From assembly GCF_019351435.1 (NCBI RefSeq), contig NZ_JAHWYN010000004.1:51394-115393 (forward strand): 64,000 nucleotides of DNA, in the 5' to 3' direction. The position numbers and the translations under genes are program-made. Below are positions 18,217-26,956 of this stretch, piece after piece. The notes below the pieces were generated by a model. The model was not told the origin of the DNA. It ran no database searches and saw only the letters and a program-made list of their open reading frames with translations. Source of the DNA: Flavobacterium taihuense. Lineage in GTDB: Bacteria; Bacteroidota; Bacteroidia; Flavobacteriales; Flavobacteriaceae. Each line of letters begins with the position of its first letter. The first letter of the stretch is position 1.

Positions 18217-18873
18217 TTAGTTTGTTAACGTATCTTTTATAGTTGATTTTGGTTTTATAGGTTTTATTGGTGTTGGCGTGATGGCTTTTGCAACAACATT
18301 GGGTTGGATTTGCGAATTATACTTTGATTCAGGCATAAAATCGCGCAGTGTTACGGTACAAAATAAAGGTTGATTCGTTCCTATTTTATTGTTATCACCA
18401 TGGTAACCATATCCCATGTGTGAGGTAAAAAGAAAGTGTACTTTCTCTGTTTTGCGCATTAATTTTATTCCATCTCTCAATCCCATCATAATTTCCTGTT
18501 TATCTACCTTATAGATTTGAGGTTCTAATTCTTCTTGAGAATAAATAATATTGCCTTTTAAATCTTTTATTTCATAATCAAAAAAAGCAATATCTCCTTT
18601 TTTGGGAGTTAGACTATCGGTTAGATTTCTGGTTTCATAATAATACCAATAGCCTTTTTTGGAGGCTATGTATTTTTTGGTAGGATCGCTTTTTATCACA
18701 GCTTCGATTTGGTCTTCTTCTCCAGCGATCATTTTTTTATTTCGGGCTATTGATTGTTTCATGAAGCTTCCAGATGATTGTGAAATTGGTTTTCTGGCTT
18801 CCTGGTGTTGTTTGCAACCTGTGAATAACGCAGTAGCAAATAATACAATTAGTAATACTTTGAAATAGTTCAT
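18217..18873 (-). CDS. gldI: Gliding motility-associated peptidylprolyl isomerase lipoprotein GldI
   Basis: 218 residues, lipoprotein signal with Cys20 (LFTGC), then a charged helix and an FKBP-like domain at about 90-180 (GDIAFFDYEIKDLKGN, GLRDGIKLM, GYGYHGDNNKIG, FCTVTLRDF). GldI is a lipoprotein with FKBP similarity required for gliding in F. johnsoniae. The sequence, and its place next to two other PPIases, fit that protein. A Pro/Lys-rich tail (ITPTPIKPIKPK) extends past the domain. The gene lies 6 bp after the DHH phosphoesterase and 12 bp before the lipoprotein PPIase. It likely folds components of the gliding/type IX secretion machinery; that role is inferred from the family. Confidence 0.88.
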   Translation of the reverse strand: MNYFKVLLIVLFATALFTGCKQHQEARKPISQSSGSFMKQSIARNKKMIAGEEDQIEAVIKSDPTKKYIASKKGYWYYYETRNLTDSLTPKKGDIAFFDYEIKDLKGNIIYSQEELEPQIYKVDKQEIMMGLRDGIKLMRKTEKVHFLFTSHMGYGYHGDNNKIGTNQPLFCTVTLRDFMPESKYNSQIQPNVVAKAITPTPIKPIKPKSTIKDTLTN

Positions 18874-18879
18874 GGGCTA

Positions 18880-19884
18880 TTATATTTTTAAATTTTGTAC
18901 TAAACTTTCAAATTTATGTAATGTTTCTTCCATCGAAACTTCTGATTTTCCACCTGCCGCATTACTGTGGCCACCGCCTTGAAAATAATCTCTGGCAAAT
19001 TGATTTACATCAAAATCACCTTGTGAACGGAAAGAAATTTTGATGATTCCTTCTTCTTTATTTTCGATGAAAATAGCGGTAAAGACAATGCCCTTTATAC
19101 TTAAACCATAATTGACAATACCTTCGGTATCCCCTTTTATATAATTGAAACTGTTTAATTCCTCTTGTGTTAATGAAGTGTAAGATGTTTTATGATCCAT
19201 CATCACTTTCATGTTTTGCAATGCTCTTCCGAGTAATTGCAAACGGTTATAAGAGCTATTATCGAATAATAATGTTGGGATTAAACTGTTTTCAACTCCA
19301 AGATCAATCAATTCGGCAATGATTCTGTGGGTTGTTCCAGTGGTTTTTGGGAATCGGAATGAACCAGAATCAGTCAGGATTCCGGTGTAGATGCAAGTAG
19401 CTATTGTTTTATCAATATCTTGCTTTTTTCCTAAAAAGCAAATGAAGTTATACACCATTTCGCAAGTAGAGCCAAATGCAACATCCGAATAGGTATAAGT
19501 AGCATAGTCATCTGGCCTTTGATGATGGTCTATCATGATAAAGGGAGTGGTAAGTTTTTCTAAAACCTGTTCCATTTCGCCCACTCTGTGAAGTGCATTA
19601 AAATCCAAAGTAAAAATAAGTTCAGCTTCTTCAAGGATTTTGGTACAAACCTCTTTATTTTTTTCGTATATTTTAACCGAATCAGAGCCTGGCATCCAAG
19701 CTAGGAAATCGGGAAAATCATTTGGAGAAATCACTGTTGGATAGTGATTGTTTTTTAATAAAAAATGATATAATGCTAATGTTGAACCCATGGCGTCTCC
19801 GTCTGGACCTCGATGCGGAATTATGGCAATTTTTTTTGGAGTTGATAATAACAACTGTATCGCTTGTATGTCGTGTGTATTCAT
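18880..19884 (-). CDS. DHH-family phosphoesterase, NrnA-like (oligoribonuclease / pAp phosphatase)
   Basis: 334 residues from the ATG at 19882-19884. DHH motifs are clear: DGDAMGS with Asp28 and Asp30, a TLDFN strand with Asp94, the signature Asp119-His120-His121, and a C-terminal DHHA1 domain ending GGGHSNAAGG for substrate phosphate. NrnA-type enzymes degrade nano-RNAs and 3'-phosphoadenosine 5'-phosphate using Mn2+ in the cytoplasm; the precise substrate here is inferred. An alternative ATG at 19926 adds 14 residues, but a TAATTTCG promoter-like element (19891-19898) lies inside that extension, so I prefer the shorter form. It is the first gene of the gldI operon. Confidence 0.85.
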   Translation of the reverse strand: MNTHDIQAIQLLLSTPKKIAIIPHRGPDGDAMGSTLALYHFLLKNNHYPTVISPNDFPDFLAWMPGSDSVKIYEKNKEVCTKILEEAELIFTLDFNALHRVGEMEQVLEKLTTPFIMIDHHQRPDDYATYTYSDVAFGSTCEMVYNFICFLGKKQDIDKTIATCIYTGILTDSGSFRFPKTTGTTHRIIAELIDLGVENSLIPTLLFDNSSYNRLQLLGRALQNMKVMMDHKTSYTSLTQEELNSFNYIKGDTEGIVNYGLSIKGIVFTAIFIENKEEGIIKISFRSQGDFDVNQFARDYFQGGGHSNAAGGKSEVSMEETLHKFESLVQNLKI

Positions 19885-19890
19885 AGTTTG

Positions 19891-19898
19891 CGAAATTA
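19891..19898 (-). promoter_or_regulatory. Possible -7 element (TAATTTCG) just upstream of the DHH phosphoesterase/gldI operon
   Basis: On the minus strand TAATTTCG, one mismatch from TAnnTTTG, ends 6 bases before the chosen ATG. If active, the mRNA would be nearly leaderless. Confidence 0.35.
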
Positions 19899-19952
19899 CA
19901 TTTTTTAAACTAAAAGTTGAAATCATTTAAGAAATTAACAAATTATATAATT

Positions 19953-21209
19953 TTAGAAATATTTCAATCCTTTTTTTCTAATACTTTGGTATAGAATCGC
20001 TTTTGGACCTTTCACAATTTGAGATTTGTAAATGCCAATCGAACCTGAAAAAAAGTAAGAAATGATGCAAGCTATTCCAATGTAAACACCACTTTCCATA
20101 CCAAAAAGTTCCATTCCCATAACTGTACAAGCGATAGGAGTGTGAGTCGCCCCCGAAAAAACAGCGACAAATCCCATTCCGGCTAATAAAGCTATTGGCA
20201 AAGGAAAAATTACAGCCAAGGCACTTCCCAGTGTAGCTCCCACAAAAAAGAGTGGGGTTACTTCGCCTCCCTTAAATCCAGCTCCAAGTGTAAATCCGGT
20301 AAAAAGTATTTTTAAAAGAAAATCATACGGCGCATTATAAATAGAAAAAGCGTTTACAATCATTGGTACTCCTAGTCCAATGTATTTTGTGGTGCCAATA
20401 CAGTAAATCGTTATGGCTAATACAACACCGCCAATGAAAGGTCTTAATGGTGGGTATTTTATGTTCTTGGAAAATAATTTTCCCCAAAAATGGGTGCTTC
20501 TTGCAAAAAGTAAAGCGGCTAATCCAAATAAAATACTGGCAATACTTATCCAAAATAAAATGGTAAAATTTATTTCGGGAACAGCGGGGATACTATAGTG
20601 AGTGTGCTTTATTTCCCAGAATTCAACAGTATAATATGCTATGTGGGCTACCAGAAAAGAAAGAACAATGCCTCTGAAATTAATTTTGTTAAAAAAAACA
20701 ACTTCCAAAGCGAATATTGCTCCCGCTAGCGGTGTTCCAAAAACCGAAGCAAAACCAGCACTGATTCCCAAAATAATCAATGTTCTTCTTTCAGAATGAT
20801 TCAGTGTGAAGATTTTGGAAAACAAATCGGCAATGGCACCTCCCATTTGCACAGCAGTGCCTTCTCGGCCCGCTGATCCTCCGAAGAGATGCGTGATCAA
20901 TGTGCCCACAAGTACCAATGGAGCCATCATAAATGGAATCTTTTTCTCGGGTTTGTTGTATTCTTCCAAAAGCAAATTGTTTCCTTTTGCGATTTTGGAA
21001 TCAAAATAGTAGTAAAGATATCCAATAAGTAGACCACCAAGAGGTAAGAACCAAATAATCCAATTGTTGTGATTCCTAACTTGGGTAACATACTCTAATG
21101 AAACCAAGAAAAAGGCTGAGGCCGAACCAGAAAAAATGCCTATCAAACTACAAATGAAAATCCATTTGATAGTAATAGGCATTAGTTGTTTTATTTTTTG
21201 AAAATTCAT
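19953..21209 (-). CDS. CLC-family anion transporter, probably the fluoride-exporting CLC-F type
   Basis: 418 residues with the usual CLC set of about ten hydrophobic segments and no C-terminal CBS domains. The external gate motif is GREGT (Glu116) instead of the GREGP of chloride CLCs. The first selectivity loop reads GNNLL (76-80) rather than GSGIP, and the late loop reads FKGGEVTP. As I recall them, these are signatures of the bacterial CLC-F fluoride/proton antiporters, which protect enolase and pyrophosphatase from fluoride. The annotation as fluoride exporter is therefore an inference from motifs; a chloride transporter remains possible. The start is the ATG at 21207-21209, since the longer frame begins with TTG. 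Confidence 0.82.
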   Translation of the reverse strand: MNFQKIKQLMPITIKWIFICSLIGIFSGSASAFFLVSLEYVTQVRNHNNWIIWFLPLGGLLIGYLYYYFDSKIAKGNNLLLEEYNKPEKKIPFMMAPLVLVGTLITHLFGGSAGREGTAVQMGGAIADLFSKIFTLNHSERRTLIILGISAGFASVFGTPLAGAIFALEVVFFNKINFRGIVLSFLVAHIAYYTVEFWEIKHTHYSIPAVPEINFTILFWISIASILFGLAALLFARSTHFWGKLFSKNIKYPPLRPFIGGVVLAITIYCIGTTKYIGLGVPMIVNAFSIYNAPYDFLLKILFTGFTLGAGFKGGEVTPLFFVGATLGSALAVIFPLPIALLAGMGFVAVFSGATHTPIACTVMGMELFGMESGVYIGIACIISYFFSGSIGIYKSQIVKGPKAILYQSIRKKGLKYF

Positions 21210-21274
21210 CGATTGCAATACTTTTTGAAAATAAATTTTATGCTAAAGTATTACAATTCGTATTATATTTTGAA

Positions 21275-21661
21275 TTATTCAGGTGCAATTGCTGTAAATT
21301 CAATTTCTACCAAATATTCTGGAGCAACCAATTGATTGATGCCATAAAACCCTGTTGTAGGTTTGATGTCTTTAAAAAAAGTGGCATGCGCTTTTGCTAC
21401 AGCTTCAAAAGTAGAAACATCCGTAGTGAATATTCGGGTACGAATTACGTCTTTCATTCCTGCGTTAAGATCTTCTAACACTTTTTCTACTCTTTCTAGG
21501 ATGTTTAATGTTTGTGCATAAGCATCATCCGCCTTTACTTTTTCAGTATCAATTATGGCAACAGTACCTGATACTTCAATGATGTTTCCAATGCGAACTG
21601 CACGACAATACCCCATTTTGTCTTCCCATGGTGAACCAGTTAAGATGTTTTCTCTTTTCAT
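21275..21661 (-). CDS. RidA family protein (YjgF/YER057c/UK114), reactive enamine/imine deaminase-like
   Basis: 128 residues covering the whole RidA fold, with the conserved VRIGNIIEVSGTVA strand, the YAQTLNILERVEKVL helix, VIRTRIFTTDV with the arginine that salt-bridges imino-acid carboxylates, and a C-terminal VEIEFTAIA strand. RidA proteins are cytoplasmic trimers that hydrolyse reactive 2-aminoacrylate. The Rid subfamily is not certain from the motifs alone. Single gene preceded by the terminator of the upstream minus-strand gene. Confidence 0.85.
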   Translation of the reverse strand: MKRENILTGSPWEDKMGYCRAVRIGNIIEVSGTVAIIDTEKVKADDAYAQTLNILERVEKVLEDLNAGMKDVIRTRIFTTDVSTFEAVAKAHATFFKDIKPTTGFYGINQLVAPEYLVEIEFTAIAPE

Positions 21662-21764
21662 TATTTAGTTTTTTAGATTTGTTAATTGCTCTTCACGGTA
21701 TTCCCCGAATCATCGGGTTTTCTGTTAAAGTCCGCAATTTATAAAAATTAGAATTAAAAAAAAG

Positions 21765-21785
21765 GCCTCTATTTGTAGTAGAGGC
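21765..21785 (-). terminator. Intrinsic terminator of the 192-residue secreted protein gene
   Basis: GCCTCTA (21765-21771) pairs with TAGAGGC (21779-21785) across a 7-base loop. On the minus strand the stem is followed by a run of T (A run at 21755-21763). Confidence 0.8.
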
Positions 21786-21842
21786 TTTCTGGGAGGTATA
21801 TTTCTTTTTTATAACAAAATAACCGGGATATTTTAATTTCTG

Positions 21843-22421
21843 TTAGTTCATTTCACGGAGTTCGCCATAATATTTTTTTAATTCATCTGAATGCGATTTA
21901 TAAGCGCCCAGTTCGATGGCGACAAATTCTTTGTCAAAATTTGGGTTTGCATTCAGTCTATGTATAGCTGTCTTTTCTTTTTCAGCAATCAGTTTTTCTA
22001 TTTTTTTGTTTGTTTTGGCACTGGATAGTTTTCCATAATCATAATCAACTTCATAAGCCGATTCTTTGGCTAGGAAATTATTGATATCAGATCCAGTTCC
22101 ACTATACTTAATTGTTTCCCTAAAATGATTGGCATCCATCGTAATTTGTAAATCATATCCTTTTTTGAGATAGATTTTGAAATATTCAGTGCCATCAAAT
22201 AATAAATACAAACCATCCTTTATAGATGATAGGTCAGCTTTGAAAAGGCCATCGTTATCGATATCTATTATTTGTACTGTATTATAATCGGTGTCTTTAA
22301 TGTAGAGATGATCCCAATTTCTGTTTTCTATTTTTGCTTGAAAAAGCACTTCATTTTTGGTTTGTCCACTTGCATTAATAAAAATTAATAACAAGCAGGT
22401 ACTAAATAAAAAAGTCTTCAT
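21843..22421 (-). CDS. Secreted DUF4369-like protein lacking a thioredoxin domain
   Basis: 192 residues with a signal peptide ending ASGQ (residue 20). The beta-rich body (LYIKDTDYNTVQIIDIDNDG, GLYLLFDGTEYFKIYL, YSGTGSDINNFLAKE) resembles the N-terminal DUF4369 and helical linker region of Bacteroidota TlpA-type thiol-disulfide proteins, which usually run to 350-500 residues with a C-terminal CxxC thioredoxin domain. Here the frame stops at EMN and a terminator follows within 60 bp, so the thioredoxin part is absent. It may be a stand-alone periplasmic protein or an old truncation. Compare the full-length relative at 59639-61150. Confidence 0.6.
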   Translation of the reverse strand: MKTFLFSTCLLLIFINASGQTKNEVLFQAKIENRNWDHLYIKDTDYNTVQIIDIDNDGLFKADLSSIKDGLYLLFDGTEYFKIYLKKGYDLQITMDANHFRETIKYSGTGSDINNFLAKESAYEVDYDYGKLSSAKTNKKIEKLIAEKEKTAIHRLNANPNFDKEFVAIELGAYKSHSDELKKYYGELREMN

Positions 22422-22677
22422 TTTTAAATTTATTTATTTTTTTTCAAATCTATATTTTAAATTAAATAAAAGGAAAAAAGCTGTATGATTAAAAAGGTAT
22501 TAAATTGTTAAGGATTTATACTCAGTGGTTTTGAAGATGGAGTTTTTTTGTTTTTTTTAAATTTAGAATATCTTAACAAGCCAAAGGGAATAAATTATGT
22601 TAGTTTTGTGATTTTATAAGTGCTGTTTTTTTATTTTTGGAAATGTTTTAAAATAGAAAACCTACTTTTTTAATACT

Positions 22678-23343
22678 ATGAAGCAAATTTATTTATTTAT
22701 TTTTCTAATAGGTTTTACAACTTGTACTTATGCTCAATTTGAGTCTAGTACAAAGTTTAAGAGCATTCCACCAGCTACTATAAAACCAAAACCCGAAAAA
22801 AAGGAAACTCCGCCGCCTACTGATTTCCCAGTTATTATTCCACCCAATGTTTATAAAAATCCAAATCCACCGAATGCTATTACGGATTATAAATTAGAAA
22901 TAAAAAGTGAAATTTCTATGATCCCAAAGAATGAGTTTATCAATCCCGGGGATGAAATTAGAGATAAGTTAAACAAAAAAACAGATCGTCAGGAAGGAAT
23001 TGCTTACCGTCGTAATCAAAGTTTAGGTACTTATAAAACCACATCAGTTTCTGCACAGGTAATGTATCGAGATGCACAATTTGTTGATGGTGATTTAATT
23101 CGGGTTTACTTGAATGGAGTTGTTATTCAGTCTCAAGTGTATCTGGACAGTAATTTTAAAGGATTTGAAATTGCTTTACAAAAGGGATTTAATAAAATAG
23201 ATTTTGAAGCGCTAAATCAAGGAGATTCTGGTCCAAATACAGCCGAATTCAGAGTTTATGATGATGATAAAAAACTGGTTTCGGCTAGTGAATGGAATCT
23301 GGGAACAGGTTTTAAAGCTACCATTATTCTTGTCAAAGAATAG
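22678..23343 (+). CDS. Secreted protein of unknown function
   Basis: 221 residues with a signal peptide ending TYAQ (residue 20). A Pro/Lys-rich stretch follows (about 33-70, with PPP and NPNPP), then a compact domain with a DAQFVDGDLIRVYLNGVVIQ strand pair and the GFNKIDFEALNQGDSGPNTAEFRVYDDD segment. The latter looks like an all-beta jelly-roll or Ig-like module. The protein is probably periplasmic or outer-membrane associated. I recognise no named family. It is monocistronic, facing a convergent lipoprotein gene. Confidence 0.65.
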   Translation: MKQIYLFIFLIGFTTCTYAQFESSTKFKSIPPATIKPKPEKKETPPPTDFPVIIPPNVYKNPNPPNAITDYKLEIKSEISMIPKNEFINPGDEIRDKLNKKTDRQEGIAYRRNQSLGTYKTTSVSAQVMYRDAQFVDGDLIRVYLNGVVIQSQVYLDSNFKGFEIALQKGFNKIDFEALNQGDSGPNTAEFRVYDDDKKLVSASEWNLGTGFKATIILVKE

Positions 23344-23366
23344 TTTGAAACTTTTTTGGAGATCAA

Positions 23367-23894
23367 TTAAAAAGGATCTGCAGTAACTTTAAATTTCATA
23401 TCCGCTTTTATGGTTGTCTCTTGAGTCAAAGTTTCCTTTGTAGTTACAGTTGTTCTTATTTTATAACTGGAAGCCTTGATGTATTTGTCTAATTTTTGAG
23501 AAGTACAGGTTAGAATGATTGTATTTGTAGTTGAACTAATATTATCTTGAAAAGCTAGTTCTATTTCATCATCTGCGGTTGTGGAAATGTACATGTGAAC
23601 CGATTTCAGAAAACTAAATGTTTTATCTGCAGGACTTGTGATACTCAATTTTAATTCTTGTAATTTTACATCTTTGACTAAATTTGCATTGGTATTGTTG
23701 TTCTTAAATTCAGATGTAGAGTTCGTGGTAACATCAGGAGTAGCTACTTCAAAAGGTGAATTAAAAGGGAGTCCACTATTTATTTTGAATGTAGTTTGAT
23801 TCGAAATGGTGAAAGTTAATAATTGATCAACTGCATTACACGAAATGACTAGCAGCGATAATATCGCAATAATTGTAATTTTTTTAGATTTCAT
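23367..23894 (-). CDS. Putative lipoprotein of unknown function
   Basis: 175 residues. The signal ends in LLVISC with Cys19, a standard lipobox. The mature part is rich in Thr, Ser and Asn and predicted as beta strands (TFTISNQTTFKI, ELKLSITSPADKTFSFLKSVHMYIST, IILTCTSQ, YKIRTTVTTKETLTQETTIKADMKFKV), in the style of small Bacteroidota surface lipoproteins. No catalytic motif is visible. It is convergent with the preceding secreted protein gene, 23 bp apart. Confidence 0.65.
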   Translation of the reverse strand: MKSKKITIIAILSLLVISCNAVDQLLTFTISNQTTFKINSGLPFNSPFEVATPDVTTNSTSEFKNNNTNANLVKDVKLQELKLSITSPADKTFSFLKSVHMYISTTADDEIELAFQDNISSTTNTIILTCTSQKLDKYIKASSYKIRTTVTTKETLTQETTIKADMKFKVTADPF

Positions 23895-24018
23895 TTTAGG
23901 TTAAGATTTAGGATTTGGATTTTTTTTGCGAATATATGCTATAAATGGAAAATTCAATTCTATCTCATAACGGTATTCGAGTTGAATTATTATAGTGGCT
24001 GGGTCCAGAGCATACAAG

Positions 24019-25161
24019 TTATTTTAGTGTAAATGGATGGAATGTCTTCCAGCTATGCCAATATTCTTGATAGGCTTTTATCGGTTTAAGGTCTCTAATT
24101 AAAGGGTTTCTTGATTGGCCTAGAAAGGTGTATTCGTTTTGACCATCATTTAAAACAGTGTTTGTCAAATTGAATTTTTGTTCTTTACTGCTTCTTTCGA
24201 AAGCAATAAAACTCGTATTATCATTAGCCAAAATCAATACAATAGGTTTGTTGTTGATTACATCATAAATGATTCTTTTCTTGACAAAATCATTCCAGTC
24301 ATAGGCTTTGCTTTGATTGTCAACTGTAATACCAACAATCCATGATTTGTCTTTCCACGAAAGCGTGTCTCTCCTTGTTAGATTTCCTTTTCTTCTGCCG
24401 GATTCATAATTGCTTAAACTATCATACTCGGTTTTGAAGCCTTTATCCATTTGCATAATTAAACTTTTTGGATTTAAGGCTAACCATTGCTTCAATGACA
24501 TTTGGCGGCTTGGTAATTCAGGTAATGATTGCCCTTTTAAAGTTCCGGCAATAGCTTCACCAGTAGCTTGTCTCCACCAGCTTTTGGTTGTTTGGTCTTC
24601 AAACATTGCATTAAAATGATCCATACCGACCAATCTGAAAGTTTCTTTTGTGCCATTTACGATTGGTTCAAAAACACGTCCAGATCTGCAAACTGTACAA
24701 TACGTTACCAGTATAGGATGTTGAGCAATGGTATCAAATACCTGATGGTGATATCCTAAAAATTGTATCGGATAAGCTCTTGATTCTCCTTTATATGTTA
24801 TCCCAATAACAATTCGACTTGTATTGATTTTACTTTTTGAAGCATCACTCATTTTTAGGTTATGGGTTTGGAGGAACATCGAATCTGCTGCCATGACATA
24901 ATTTGTGGCATAACCAATTCCTATAGCGATAACAAAAAATATAAGGGAGAGAATTTTGGATTTTTGAAAGGCAGCTTTAAAACCATAAAGTAACATTAGT
25001 ATAAAAACCAATCTAAAAATCCATCGCCATGAATATAAAAAATAAGCCAAATCAATACTGTTCATTTCTTGACTTCCGGGCATTGGCATTATGAAATAAA
25101 CATTTGCAATTTCAAACAATACTATTCCTAGTATGCCTAAGTAGTAGATTTTTTTTGCCAT
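24019..25161 (-). CDS. Membrane-anchored DUF3179 domain protein
   Basis: 380 residues. Three hydrophobic segments lie in the first 90 residues (IYYLGILGIVLFEIANVYFI, WIFRLVFILMLLYGF and ILSLIFFVIAIGIGY). The rest is the DUF3179 domain, with the CxxC-containing motif TYCTVCRSGRVFEP, WWRQATGEAIAGTL and two related halves (IGITYKGESRAYPIQFL and VGITVDNQSKAYDWNDF). The family is widespread but has no established biochemical role. The conserved Cys pair may bind a metal or be redox-active. A monocistronic gene divergent from guaA. Confidence 0.8.
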   Translation of the reverse strand: MAKKIYYLGILGIVLFEIANVYFIMPMPGSQEMNSIDLAYFLYSWRWIFRLVFILMLLYGFKAAFQKSKILSLIFFVIAIGIGYATNYVMAADSMFLQTHNLKMSDASKSKINTSRIVIGITYKGESRAYPIQFLGYHHQVFDTIAQHPILVTYCTVCRSGRVFEPIVNGTKETFRLVGMDHFNAMFEDQTTKSWWRQATGEAIAGTLKGQSLPELPSRQMSLKQWLALNPKSLIMQMDKGFKTEYDSLSNYESGRRKGNLTRRDTLSWKDKSWIVGITVDNQSKAYDWNDFVKKRIIYDVINNKPIVLILANDNTSFIAFERSSKEQKFNLTNTVLNDGQNEYTFLGQSRNPLIRDLKPIKAYQEYWHSWKTFHPFTLK

Positions 25162-25354
25162 AGTACATAGATTTGGTTTTAATTAATAGTAGGTTTTGTT
25201 TTTTTATAATTAGTTGTAAATTGTGTATTTTTTCTTTTTTGTTGCTTTTTCTTGAATTTTTTTAACTCTTTTGCTTAAAATAAAGAAAAGTTATTCGATA
25301 AAAATAAAATAAAAATTTTTCAAAATACAATTTTTCAAATCCGAATATATAAAG

Positions 25355-25362
25355 TATTTTTG
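25355..25362 (+). promoter_or_regulatory. Putative guaA -7 element (TATTTTTG), three bases from the start codon
   Basis: TATTTTTG matches TAnnTTTG. TTTT at 25331-25334, one mismatch from the -33 TTTG, sits 20 bp upstream. The ATG at 25366 begins three bases after the element, so transcription would start at or very near the initiation codon. It overlaps a TTG that could otherwise be mistaken for the start. Confidence 0.6.
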
Positions 25363-25365
25363 CGC

Positions 25366-26895
25366 ATGCAACACAACGTACTTATTTTAGATTTCGGATC
25401 GCAATATACACAGCTTATTGCGCGTAGAGTTCGCGAATTAAATATATTCTGCGAAATTTTTCCTTACAATCATTTTCCGAGTGATTTATCAAGTTATAAA
25501 GCCGTAATTCTTGGAGGAAGCCCTTTCTCTGTCAGAGGAGAAGATGCACCACATCCAGATTTATCACAAATTAGAGGTAAACTACCAATGTTAGCCGTAT
25601 GTTACGGTGCGCAATATTTATCTCATTTTAGTGGTGGTGAAGTAGCTGCTTCCAATACTAGAGAATATGGTAGAGCCAATTTGTCTTATATCAAAGAAGA
25701 TGAGATTTTCTTTGAAGGTGTTTCTGAAAACAGCCAAGTTTGGATGAGCCATAGTGATAGTATTAAAGCATTACCAACTAATGGAGTGAAATTGGCCAGT
25801 ACACATGATGTAGAATATGCCGCTTACAAAATTGAAGGGGAAACTACTTATGCCATTCAATACCATCCTGAAGTTTTTCACTCTACGGATGGTTCAAAAA
25901 TGCTGGAGAATTTCTTGGTAAAAATTGCCCACGTCCCTCAAAATTTCACACCAAATGCTTTCGTTGAAGAAATAGTGGCTGAAATGAAAGAAAGAATCGG
26001 AAACGACAAAGTTGTTTTAGGTCTTTCAGGAGGTGTAGATTCAACAGTGGCAGCGGTTTTATTGAATAAAGCAATTGGTAAAAACCTGTATTGTATTTTT
26101 GTTAATAACGGATTGCTTAGAAAAAATGAATTCCAAAGCGTTTTAGATCAATACGAAGGAATGGGATTGAACGTGAAAGGTGTAGATGCTTCTCAACGTT
26201 TCTATGATGCCTTGGCCGGAGTTACTGATCCTGAATTGAAAAGAAAAGCAATTGGTAACGCCTTCATCGAAGTTTTTGATATTGAATCCCATCGTATAGA
26301 AGATGTTACTTGGTTAGCCCAAGGAACTATATATCCTGACGTAATCGAATCGGTTTCGGTAAAAGGACCATCGGCAACTATCAAATCACACCATAATGTG
26401 GGTGGTTTGCCGGATTATATGAAATTAAAAGTGGTTGAACCTTTGCGCATGCTTTTCAAAGATGAAGTGCGTAGAGTAGGAGCAACTTTAGGAATTGATC
26501 CAGAATTGTTAGGAAGACATCCTTTTCCAGGACCTGGATTATCCATCAGGATTTTAGGAGATATTACTTTAGAGAAAGTGCAAATTTTGCAAGATGTTGA
26601 TAAAGTCTTTATCGATGGATTAAAATCTTGGGGATTGTATGATAAAGTTTGGCAAGCAGGAGCCATTTTATTGCCTGTAAACAGTGTTGGTGTTATGGGA
26701 GATGAACGTACTTATGAGAAAGTGGTTGCACTTCGTGCTGTAGAATCTACAGACGGAATGACTGCTGACTGGGTACACCTTCCTTATGAATTCTTGATGA
26801 AAGTGTCGAATGATATTATCAATAAAGTAAAAGGAGTGAATCGTGTTGTTTACGATATAAGTTCAAAACCACCAGCAACAATTGAGTGGGAATAA
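25366..26895 (+). CDS. guaA: GMP synthase (glutamine-hydrolysing)
   Basis: 509 residues. GuaA aminates XMP to GMP with ATP and ammonia released from glutamine. The class I glutamine amidotransferase domain starts at once ([20 protein letters not shown]) and carries the nucleophile Cys79 in AVCYGAQ and the His167/Glu169 pair in QYHPEVF. The ATP pyrophosphatase domain has the PP-loop [10 protein letters not shown] near 219-228, and the C-terminal dimerisation domain ends with the conserved KPPATIEWE. Full length for the family. I chose the ATG at 25366 because the longer frame starts at a TTG inside the promoter element. A strong hairpin terminator follows 15 bp after the stop. Confidence 0.96.
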   Translation: MQHNVLILDFGSQYTQLIARRVRELNIFCEIFPYNHFPSDLSSYKAVILGGSPFSVRGEDAPHPDLSQIRGKLPMLAVCYGAQYLSHFSGGEVAASNTREYGRANLSYIKEDEIFFEGVSENSQVWMSHSDSIKALPTNGVKLASTHDVEYAAYKIEGETTYAIQYHPEVFHSTDGSKMLENFLVKIAHVPQNFTPNAFVEEIVAEMKERIGNDKVVLGLSGGVDSTVAAVLLNKAIGKNLYCIFVNNGLLRKNEFQSVLDQYEGMGLNVKGVDASQRFYDALAGVTDPELKRKAIGNAFIEVFDIESHRIEDVTWLAQGTIYPDVIESVSVKGPSATIKSHHNVGGLPDYMKLKVVEPLRMLFKDEVRRVGATLGIDPELLGRHPFPGPGLSIRILGDITLEKVQILQDVDKVFIDGLKSWGLYDKVWQAGAILLPVNSVGVMGDERTYEKVVALRAVESTDGMTADWVHLPYEFLMKVSNDIINKVKGVNRVVYDISSKPPATIEWE

Positions 26896-26910
26896 TATAA
26901 TTTTTTTAAC

Positions 26911-26940
26911 ATTAAGTCGTTACATTTGTAACGACTTAAT
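26911..26940 (+). terminator. Long perfect palindrome, guaA terminator within the leader of the LysM gene
   Basis: A 14-bp perfect inverted repeat (26911-26924 and 26927-26940; core AAGTCGTTACA/TGTAACGACTT) is followed by TTTTTAAAATT. It terminates guaA but lies only 16 bases before the ATG of the downstream LysM gene, so it might also attenuate read-through into that gene. Confidence 0.75.
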
Positions 26941-26956
26941 TTTTAAAATTATATTT

